Assembly: GCA_016928495.1 (NCBI GenBank)
Contig: JAFGKQ010000229.1
Location: forward strand, 1 to 5,365
Origin: Candidatus Fermentibacterales bacterium
GTDB taxonomy: Bacteria > Fermentibacterota > Fermentibacteria > Fermentibacterales > JAFGKQ01
Direction of reading: 5' to 3'
Length of the DNA stretch: 5,365 nucleotides
The notes below the pieces were generated by a model. The model was not told the origin of the DNA, did no database searches, and worked only from the letters and a program-made list of their open reading frames with translations. Position 1 is the first letter of the stretch, and the number at the start of each line of letters is the position of its first letter. Both the position numbers and the translations under genes were made by a program. Shown here in pieces: positions 1-5,365 of this stretch.

Positions 1-2040
1 CCCACCAGCCCACTGGAGTCTTTCCTCGTGGGGTCCGCATCACTCGCGGCCGGCAGGACGGATCAGGCATCGAAATGGCTCTCGGGCGCCCTGGAGGAGG
101 CGGGACTGGTCAAGGCTATCGCCAAGGACCTGCTGGAGCTCGACGAGTTCGCTCTGCAGGGGCTCGACCTCTCGGTTCTGCTGCCGCGCCTCGCCGCGAC
201 CGGGGCCAGCAAGACGGCTTCCAGGATACTCCTCAGGACCAGGGGCAGGGAGGAGTGGCGTGTCAGCCTGATCAACAGCCTCACATGGGGAAACCCCGAG
301 GAAGAAGTCGAGTTCAGGCTCAGGGCCCTGATCCCCGAGGGCCTGCTCTCGGTTGCCGGCTCTGCCGTGGCTGCCCAGCAGGCCAGCATCTCCGATGCTA
401 CCCTCCTGAGCCTGGGCCGGGCTGCCGCCCTGATCGGAAGCGGCGAGCTGTCGAGAGGCCTGGAGGAGCTGGGCAAGACCTCTCCCGACAAGGCCCATGC
501 CGGGCTGGTCAGGTCCATGCTGCTTCCTCTGATCGAGGGGGCTGGCCCACTCGAGCCCATGGTGAGGCTTCGAGTATCGGACACCCTTCTGGCCGAGGAC
601 AAGCCGAAGGAGGCCGTTGCGATCCTCTCGGAAATGGACCCTTCGGATGCCGGGCTCGTCGAGCGGCTCGAGACGATCGTCTCCCAGAGGTCCCCTGACC
701 CGGACGCTCTGCTCCTGCTCTCCAGGGCGATGAGAAAACGCAAGGACGACGAGAGCTTCCGCAGGTATGCCGGCATGCTTATGGACATCAGCTCCGAGGA
801 CGCCCAGGAGGTAGCTGCCCTGGCCACCGAGCTGGGCGAGGAGCTTGGTTCCGCCGGAACGCTGGTGTTCGCCGCCGACGTGATGGACAGGTTCGGCCTG
901 GAAGGCCCGAGCGGGGACCTGCTGATAAGAGCTGTGGGAATGCAGCCTTCCCTTGCCGAGCAACTCGCGGCGAGGAAGGGCGTGGCCCCATCCTTCCAGG
1001 CCATGTGCTTCCTGGCCTCCGGGAACGGCTCGAAGTTCTCCGAGATCATGAGGCGCAGGTCCGGGCTGGAGGTCGCGGTCACTGCCGCGATCGTCGAGAA
1101 GGCCAGGGAGGACTGGAAGGCCGGAAGGGACGACCAGGCTCTCTGGTTCCTGGCGGAAGTTGCGGGGAAGTCCGGCCTTCAGGAGGAGCGCACCGCCATC
1201 CTCTCCGACCTTTCCTCACACGGAGCGGGCGGATGGGCCGCCGACTCGGCCCGGGAGCTGCTGCACTCCGGCTCCAGCTCCATCGAGGCACGGGTTGCCT
1301 TCTGGAGATCGGTCGGCTCGCGCGAGGTTCTCGACGAGGCACTCGCCAGCGGAGAGATGCTCGAAGGCAGGCACGGGGCCGAGGAGGTTGCCGCGATCGC
1401 CGAGGCGGTCCTCAGGGTCGGCCTGTCCTGTACTCAGACGGCGGCCGTGATGAGGTTCCTCCTGGACTCTGAGGCGCCTGAGCGTGAGCGCCTTCTCGCG
1501 GACATGGGAAAGCGGTGCTTCGAGCAGTGGAAGAGCGAGCCTCAGGCCATCCCCGGGCGGGACATGGTAGACCTCTTGCTGAAGTCCGGGCTGGCCAGAG
1601 AGGCCTCCGAGGCAGGCATATCGATCAAGAGCAACCAGGTGCTCGGGGATCTCAGGAAGGGGCTCAGCGAGCTCAGGAAAAGGGAGCAGCCGGGCCTCGA
1701 CCCGGCCTACGCGGCGAGCTTGAGGCTGAATGCGGGCGACTACGAGGGCTGCCTGCAGGTTCTCGGGGGCGGTGAGCTCGAGCCGGCTCAGCAGGACCTG
1801 GCAGCCAGGGCCCTGTGGGGTCTCGGGCACAGGGAATCCGCACTGCGCCGCTGGCTCCAGTGCTACAGGACCACCGGCGATCCCTTCTTCCTCCAGAGGA
1901 TTCACTGGGCCTGCGGGAGCAGCGGTCATCTGAGCGAGCAGGCAGGAGTGACGAGGGTGATCGCTTCGAGCCATCCTGAGCTCGTTGGCGGGCTCGAGGG
2001 ACTCGAGAACGTCGAGAGGCAGTTGCGCACGATCAGGTAG
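1..2040 (+). CDS. TPR-like alpha-solenoid protein, 5'-truncated by window edge
   Basis: I do not recognise a named family. The frame is open from base 1 to the TAG at 2038-2040, giving 679 residues. A GTG at 28 has a GGAG nine bases upstream (15-18), so it could be a start. However, the residues before it fit the first helix of a TPR-like hairpin that continues past it, so I favour a gene that begins outside the window. The protein is almost entirely predicted helix, rich in Leu, Ala, Glu and Arg, with no transmembrane segment. Weak TPR-like helical hairpins (small residues at helix contacts, Pro/Asp at turns) occur around window residues 133-163, 187-216, 232-267, 368-396 and 567-635. The last is the clearest, with LNAGDYEGCLQVL followed by ALWGLGHRESALRRW. 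No catalytic motif is visible. Such solenoids usually bind proteins; that role is inferred here. It is probably cotranscribed with the coiled-coil/TPR gene 28 bases downstream. A HEAT-like or other helical repeat is possible instead. Confidence 0.85.
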   Translation, partial: PTSPLESFLVGSASLAAGRTDQASKWLSGALEEAGLVKAIAKDLLELDEFALQGLDLSVLLPRLAATGASKTASRILLRTRGREEWRVSLINSLTWGNPEEEVEFRLRALIPEGLLSVAGSAVAAQQASISDATLLSLGRAAALIGSGELSRGLEELGKTSPDKAHAGLVRSMLLPLIEGAGPLEPMVRLRVSDTLLAEDKPKEAVAILSEMDPSDAGLVERLETIVSQRSPDPDALLLLSRAMRKRKDDESFRRYAGMLMDISSEDAQEVAALATELGEELGSAGTLVFAADVMDRFGLEGPSGDLLIRAVGMQPSLAEQLAARKGVAPSFQAMCFLASGNGSKFSEIMRRRSGLEVAVTAAIVEKAREDWKAGRDDQALWFLAEVAGKSGLQEERTAILSDLSSHGAGGWAADSARELLHSGSSSIEARVAFWRSVGSREVLDEALASGEMLEGRHGAEEVAAIAEAVLRVGLSCTQTAAVMRFLLDSEAPERERLLADMGKRCFEQWKSEPQAIPGRDMVDLLLKSGLAREASEAGISIKSNQVLGDLRKGLSELRKREQPGLDPAYAASLRLNAGDYEGCLQVLGGGELEPAQQDLAARALWGLGHRESALRRWLQCYRTTGDPFFLQRIHWACGSSGHLSEQAGVTRVIASSHPELVGGLEGLENVERQLRTIR

Positions 2041-2055
2041 CCGACAGGACGGATT

Positions 2056-2061
2056 GGGGAG
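2056..2061 (+). promoter_or_regulatory. Shine-Dalgarno GGGGAG for the coiled-coil/TPR gene
   Basis: GGGGAG ends seven bases before the ATG at 2069. This sets the start of the gene at 2069 rather than at an in-frame ATG at 1985. The earlier ATG lies inside the preceding gene and would add 28 residues of Arg/Ser/Gly-rich sequence typical of out-of-frame translation. An ATG at 2108 is a third candidate but has no comparable motif. Confidence 0.75.
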
Positions 2062-2068
2062 ACACCAC

Positions 2069-3946
2069 ATGGCCGGAAAAGCCGACAGCAACAAGCAGAG
2101 CGCCGAGATGAGCACGGAGCAGCTTCTGACGGAGATAGGCAAGCTGCTCTTCGCCCTGAACAAGCAAGTGGTCGTGGTCACCCAGAAGCTCGAGGGCATG
2201 GAGAAGAGCTTCGGAGACGGGATGGACGGCAGGCTGGCTTCGATCGCGGAGGCTCTGCAGAAGGGCGATCTGTCGGAAGGTCTCGGCAGGATAGAGGAGG
2301 CGGTATCCAAGCGGATAGCCGAGAAGCTGGACATGCTGGATGAGCTCCGCACGAGCGTTCAGAAGATCGCCGAGGGCGGCCTGCCGGCAGGCGAGGGTGC
2401 CCCGGATGGGTCAGCATCGGGCGCCGTGCTGGAGAAGCTGGATGCGATGCTGGGGAAGCTCGAGGTTCTGGGCGATGTCTCCTCCGGCATCTCCGCCCTT
2501 GCCGCGGGGGCCGGTGATCAGACCGGGTCGGCCGTGGTGATCGAGAAGGCAGCCTCGGACATAGTGGAGAAGCTGGAAGCGGTGCTGGAGAAGCTGGAGG
2601 CCGTGAGCGGGCTCCCGGCGGCGGTTGCCGGCCTTGCTGAACAGGCCTCCGGAGAGGCTGGCGGTCTGGGCGCCCTCGAGCAGGCTGCCGTCGGCATGTC
2701 GGGCAAGCTGGACGCCCTTCTGGAGAAGCTCGATGCGATCGGCAACTCCCTCGTTCCCATCGTGGCTCAATCGGAGTTGGCGCCCAGGGCTGCCGACGCA
2801 AGGACGGCGGAGCTGGCGGAGAGGCTGGAGCAGCTTCGCACGGAGGTCTCGGCCGGCAACGCCGCCATGGAGGCGCTGAGGAAGGACGGTGCGGAGGGCT
2901 GGAAGTCGGCGGTATCCGGCTTCGCGGATGAGATAGGCAAGCTCGGCAAGCTGCTGTCGGACTCGGTTTCCGAGGCATCGCAGAAGCAGTCGGCAGGCTT
3001 CGTGGAGGCCGTAAGCCCGGTGCGTGAGGCCGTCTCCTCGGTTCGCGATGCCCTGGACAGGCTCGAGCAGTCCCTGGTGAAGGAGTACGCCGGTGCCGGT
3101 GAGAAGACGCTGGAGAAGATGACTGCAATAGGAGAGGGCGTCGCCGGCCTGTCGGGGCTCCTGGCAGGCATCCCGCAGGCAGTCTCGGGCAGCGAGGAGA
3201 GGCTCACGGAGAGGCTAGCGGACGTGTCGCGAGCCGGCTCCGAGGGAACCGACAAGCTGCTCGAAGAGATAGGGGCGACCCGCAAGGATATCGGAACGCT
3301 CTCCGGCGACGTCGCCAGGAACGCCGAGGCCACGAAAACCTCGGTTGATTCGATAACCCAGGAGGTCGGCAAGGCCTCGAAGAGCATCTCGGGCATGAGC
3401 GACACCCTGGAGAAGACGACAGAGTCCAGCAACGCCTCGATAGAGGAGATCAGGAAGCTCCTGGAGGTGCACAGGGACCAGGTGAAGGTCGCCGAGGTCA
3501 CCTCCTTCAACGACCAGGCCATCGCGCACTTCAACAACGCCGAGTACGCCCTGGCCGAAGACGCGATGATGAAGGCTCTGGAGCGCGATGACTCCCGACC
3601 GGAGCTCTGGGCGAACCTGGGGCACATCCAGGCTGCCCAGAAGAAGTGGGACGATTCGGAGCAGTCCTACAGGAAGGCCCTGCAGCTCGACCCCGAGCTG
3701 GCGCCCGCGCTCTCCGGCCTGGGCGGGCTGCTGATCAGCGCGGGCCGGCCGGACCAGAGCCTCGAGTTCCTGAAGCGCTTCCTCGAGGACGACAAGCCGG
3801 CAGCATGGGCGCTGCTCTCGTATAGCCGGGCGCTGTCCGAGGTCGGAAGCCACGCTCAGGCGGTGGAGCTTCTCGAGAAGGCGGTGAAGCTCTACCCCGG
3901 CAATGCGGAGCTCGAACAGGAATACAACAGGTACAGGGAGAGCTAG
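2069..3946 (+). CDS. Soluble coiled-coil protein with C-terminal TPR array
   Basis: This is a complete 625-residue protein, not a family I can name. Residues 1-18 are polar. Residues 19-48 form an amphipathic helix with a VVVV patch that is too short and charged to span a membrane. Residues 86-251 hold a tandem repeat with cores such as KLDALLEKLDAI. Residues 252-475 are long, heptad-like helices rich in Ser, Ala, Glu and Lys, superficially like the signalling rod of chemoreceptors, but I see no HAMP domain, transmembrane helix or receptor hairpin-tip motif. Residues 476-612 are about four TPRs, the second being canonical (ELWANLGHIQAAQKKW followed by SYRKALQLDPEL). There is no signal peptide and no cysteine at all, consistent with a cytoplasmic scaffold. 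The likely role, inferred, is an oligomeric rod displaying a TPR docking surface. It sits 28 bases after the solenoid gene and 33 bases before an exported TPR gene, suggesting one operon. The start at 2069 is chosen for its well-spaced GGGGAG. Confidence 0.9.
   Translation: MAGKADSNKQSAEMSTEQLLTEIGKLLFALNKQVVVVTQKLEGMEKSFGDGMDGRLASIAEALQKGDLSEGLGRIEEAVSKRIAEKLDMLDELRTSVQKIAEGGLPAGEGAPDGSASGAVLEKLDAMLGKLEVLGDVSSGISALAAGAGDQTGSAVVIEKAASDIVEKLEAVLEKLEAVSGLPAAVAGLAEQASGEAGGLGALEQAAVGMSGKLDALLEKLDAIGNSLVPIVAQSELAPRAADARTAELAERLEQLRTEVSAGNAAMEALRKDGAEGWKSAVSGFADEIGKLGKLLSDSVSEASQKQSAGFVEAVSPVREAVSSVRDALDRLEQSLVKEYAGAGEKTLEKMTAIGEGVAGLSGLLAGIPQAVSGSEERLTERLADVSRAGSEGTDKLLEEIGATRKDIGTLSGDVARNAEATKTSVDSITQEVGKASKSISGMSDTLEKTTESSNASIEEIRKLLEVHRDQVKVAEVTSFNDQAIAHFNNAEYALAEDAMMKALERDDSRPELWANLGHIQAAQKKWDDSEQSYRKALQLDPELAPALSGLGGLLISAGRPDQSLEFLKRFLEDDKPAAWALLSYSRALSEVGSHAQAVELLEKAVKLYPGNAELEQEYNRYRES
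2324..2821 (+). repeat. In-gene tandem repeat, 45-residue period (four units)
   Basis: Repeat units in the coiled-coil/TPR protein begin with a Lys-Leu-Asp/Glu core at residues 86, 123, 168 and 213 (bases 2324, 2435, 2570 and 2705). Cores are KLDMLDELRTSV, KLDAMLGKLEVL, KLEAVLEKLEAV and KLDALLEKLDAI. The last three starts are exactly 135 bases apart. The first unit is 37 residues, and the fourth is 39 residues, ending at a decayed core (RLEQLRTEV) at base 2822. After each core comes a small-residue segment rich in Ala, Gly and Ser, then a second helix containing EKAA or EQAA in units two and three. At DNA level, GAGAAGCTGGA or a close variant recurs, which points to internal duplication. Confidence 0.8.
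3494..3904 (+). other. TPR domain (about four repeats) of the coiled-coil protein
   Basis: Residues 476-612 divide into 33-36 residue units: 476-511 (FNDQAIAHFNNAEYALAEDA), 512-544 (WANLGHIQAAQKKW, ending LDPEL), 545-577 (LSGLGGLLISAGRPDQSLEF) and 578-612 (YSRALSEVGSHAQAVELLEK). They show the TPR pattern: large hydrophobic at position 4, Leu-Gly at 7-8, Ala at 20 and 27, Pro near 32. The second is the best match. A TPR array of this size normally forms a concave peptide-binding surface; the partner is unknown. Confidence 0.88.
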
Positions 3947-3952
3947 GCCCCC

Positions 3953-3958
3953 GGGGAG
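3953..3958 (+). promoter_or_regulatory. Shine-Dalgarno-like GGGGAG upstream of the exported TPR gene
   Basis: GGGGAG lies 7 bases after the TAG of the preceding gene. It is 21 bases from the first ATG of the next gene (3980), too far for usual initiation, but only 9 bases from an in-frame ATC at 3968. A weaker AGG at 3963-3965 is 14 bases from the ATG. The motif therefore leaves the start of the next gene in doubt. Confidence 0.4.
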
Positions 3959-3979
3959 AAGCAGGCGATCAGACTCCTC

Positions 3980-4054
3980 ATGCCGGGAGAATCACCCTCG
4001 ATCCTGCCAGCGATCCTGCTGCTCGGGGCCCTTCTGCCCCTCAATGCCCTCGCC
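3980..4054 (+). other. Predicted Sec signal peptide of the third gene
   Basis: There are twenty-five codons: a short polar n-region (MPGESPS), a hydrophobic core of about fifteen residues rich in Leu, Ala and Ile, and an Ala-Leu-Ala at -3 to -1 before Gly-26. No lipobox cysteine follows, so signal peptidase I is expected rather than lipoprotein processing. The missing basic residue at the N-terminus is atypical. It would be supplied by an upstream start at 3968 (adding Met-Arg-Leu-Leu). Confidence 0.7.
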
Positions 4055-5365
4055 GGGGTGGCGACACCCTCGGAAACCTCGATTGCGTTCTCGGTCTCGC
4101 AGTTGGCTCTCGAGCACAGCCGCCACGAGGCTCTCGAGGTCTACCGGAGGGCCTCGAACTGCTCGGAGCGAAGCGCTGCCCTGGAGGCGCTCGCACGCCT
4201 CGCCGCGCAGGACGGTGAATCGGAGGCCGCGGCCAGGCTTCTTCTCAGGGCCGCCCTGCTCCTTCCCGACGATTCCCCCGACCGGCTGAGACTGCTGCTC
4301 GACGCGGCAGATGTCACACCCTCCCCTGATCCCGTGCTCGCGCGCACACTGCTCGGGTCCGGAGCCCGGGTCTCCCCGTTCCTGGTGCTGCGGCTGGGAG
4401 GAGCCCGGCTGCGCTGGGAGCTTCTCGAGATGATCCGCGATACGACGCTGGAATGCCGCGACTACCTGTGCATCGAGCTGGCCGACACTCTGCTCGACGA
4501 GCACCCTGGGGACGCACTGAGCGCCCTCTCTTGCGTGAGCCGGGAGCTGCCGGAGCCGGCGGCTTCCGACATGGGGAGGCTGCTTCACCGCGCGCTTCTC
4601 GGGTCGGGCGGGATTGACAGCGCCGGAGTCCTCCTCGCGGAGACGATCGCGGCCGGAGACAGCGAGCTGGCCTCGCTGATGCTGCACGACCTCGGTATCT
4701 GGCGACTCGAGTCCGGAAGAACGGATTGGAAGGAGCCGCTGCTGTCGTCGTTCGATCTCTGGCCGGCAGCGCACGCGCACTCCTCGGCATACGAGCTGCT
4801 GAGGCCCTGCCTGATGGAGGACAGCTCCCTGTGCGCCAGGGTTGCCGACCCCTTCTACTCCGGAGGTCTGTGGAACGAGCTCTACGAGCTGGCGCTGGTT
4901 CCGGGGGCCCCGTCACACATCGTCTACCTGGCCGCAAGGACACGGGACAGGCTCGGGTTCTACGACCAGGCGATCTCGATGCTCGAGGCCTACCTGGCGA
5001 GGTGGCCCGAGGGCGCGGATGCAGAGCTCGCCATGCTCTATCTGGCCATAGATCTCGGAAGGGCAGGCAGGACAGGAGAGAGCAGGGAGACGTTCGACAG
5101 GTTCGAGCAGCACTGGCCGGCGAGCCCGCGCATGGGCAATCTGCCCTGGTACAGAGGGAGCGTGCTCTTCGACTCGGGTCTGTACGAGGAGTCGATCGGC
5201 CACTTCCGTGAGACCATTACCCGCTACAGAGCCAACGTTACGGCGGACGACGCTCACTACTACCTCTGCATGGCTCTGCTCTGCAGCGGCCACACTCCGG
5301 AGGCGATCGAGGAGCTCCGCCGCTTCGTGTCGACATGGCCGCGAAGCGTCTACTTCGAGATAGCG
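3980..5365 (+). CDS. Exported TPR protein, 3'-truncated; possible Slt-like N-terminal superhelix
   Basis: The frame is open without a stop from 3947 to the window edge. From the ATG at 3980 it gives exactly 462 codons. Residues 1-25 look like a Sec signal peptide: a hydrophobic stretch ILPAILLLGALLPLNALA with a plausible cleavage after NALA-25. The n-region lacks a positive charge. Residues 35-310 are helical with weak repeats. Residues 312-457 are four TPR-like units of the periplasmic TPR_6 style, with YDQAISMLEAYLARWP, GRTGESRETFDRFEQHWP, YEESIGHFRETITRY and PEAIEELRRFVSTWP. Eight cysteines (61, 159, 164, 185, 277, 285, 430, 435) fit an oxidising compartment. The ending, with a wPrSvYfeiA pattern, recalls the region just before the catalytic domain in soluble lytic transglycosylases; this is inference, since no catalytic motif lies in the window. 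A BamD/YbgF-like or uncharacterised secreted TPR protein is equally possible. It is likely cotranscribed with the two upstream genes. Confidence 0.85.
   Translation, partial: MPGESPSILPAILLLGALLPLNALAGVATPSETSIAFSVSQLALEHSRHEALEVYRRASNCSERSAALEALARLAAQDGESEAAARLLLRAALLLPDDSPDRLRLLLDAADVTPSPDPVLARTLLGSGARVSPFLVLRLGGARLRWELLEMIRDTTLECRDYLCIELADTLLDEHPGDALSALSCVSRELPEPAASDMGRLLHRALLGSGGIDSAGVLLAETIAAGDSELASLMLHDLGIWRLESGRTDWKEPLLSSFDLWPAAHAHSSAYELLRPCLMEDSSLCARVADPFYSGGLWNELYELALVPGAPSHIVYLAARTRDRLGFYDQAISMLEAYLARWPEGADAELAMLYLAIDLGRAGRTGESRETFDRFEQHWPASPRMGNLPWYRGSVLFDSGLYEESIGHFRETITRYRANVTADDAHYYLCMALLCSGHTPEAIEELRRFVSTWPRSVYFEIA

Noticed and set aside
40-1082. Long antisense open frames (307 and 339 residues) opposite the solenoid gene
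   Set aside because: These are typical of GC-rich DNA, where the complement of a G/C-ending coding frame lacks stops. Products are Arg/Pro/Ser- or Gln/Gly-rich, without hydrophobic patterning, and the sense frame is a continuous helical protein.
1216-2352. 378-residue antisense open frame spanning the junction of the first two genes
   Set aside because: It crosses two well-supported sense genes and the intergenic gap. Its composition is low-complexity, and the sense strand has an SD and a start within it.
2178-3627. 316- and 286-residue antisense frames opposite the repeat and coiled-coil region
   Set aside because: The Pro/Arg/Ser-rich composition mirrors the Ala/Glu/Leu repeats on the other strand; there is no SD-preceded start or domain pattern.
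3948-3956. CCCCCGGGG next to the stop of the second gene as a terminator stem
   Set aside because: There is no loop and no following T-run, and the G-run is better read as part of the SD-like GGGGAG.
3944-3982. Possible TAG readthrough joining the second and third genes, which share a frame with no other stop between them
   Set aside because: A signal peptide begins right after the gap, an SD-like motif precedes it, and the upstream protein ends neatly after its TPR array. With a 33-base gap, the shared frame has a one-in-three chance of arising by coincidence.
4121-4591. Lower AGG arginine use in the first half of the third gene as a sign of transfer
   Set aside because: By eye, only about 4 of 19 arginines there are AGG, but AGG use rises again in the second half of the same gene. 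The sample is small and GC content looks uniform.
3992-4943. Antisense frames of 262 and 209 residues opposite the third gene
   Set aside because: The + frame from 3980 is open to the window edge and encodes a signal peptide and TPRs, which explains this region better. The antisense products are Arg/Gly/Pro-rich shadows.
1-5365. Many CTCGAG palindromes as a possible binding-site or uptake-sequence repeat
   Set aside because: They fall mostly in frame as Leu-Glu codon pairs, or as expected from CTC and GAG preference, with no regular spacing or intergenic enrichment.

Overview
The window is GC-rich and densely coding, with every supported gene on the + strand. Codon use is strongly biased to G or C at third positions, and AGG is a common arginine codon. 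GGGGAG Shine-Dalgarno-like motifs lie in both intergenic gaps, and the third protein begins with a Sec-type signal peptide. This suggests a high-GC bacterium, possibly from a poorly cultivated lineage, but no marker gene is present and I cannot name a taxon from sequence alone.

Layout: (1) bases 1-2040 are the 3' part of a long, cysteine-poor, alpha-helical solenoid protein with weak TPR-like repeats; the reading frame is open at the left edge. (2) After a 28-base gap, bases 2069-3946 encode a complete 625-residue soluble protein. It has a long coiled-coil-like N-terminal two thirds, including a tandem repeat with a spacing of exactly 45 residues between units, and a C-terminal array of about four clear TPRs. 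(3) After a 33-base gap, bases 3980-5365 encode the first 462 residues of an exported TPR protein that runs off the right edge. This third gene has no stop codon in the window and is easily missed.

The short gaps, shared strand and absence of any visible promoter or terminator suggest one operon. The three proteins share an architectural theme (helical repeats and coiled coils, i.e. scaffolding or protein-binding surfaces) rather than a recognisable enzymatic pathway. Two appear cytoplasmic, although the N-terminus of the first is missing, and one is exported. The end of the third gene resembles the TPR superhelix that precedes the catalytic domain in Slt-type lytic transglycosylases, or a BamD/YbgF-like periplasmic TPR protein. 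The deciding part lies beyond the window. No RNA gene, mobile element, CRISPR array or terminator was found, and no gene-free stretch exceeds 33 bases.
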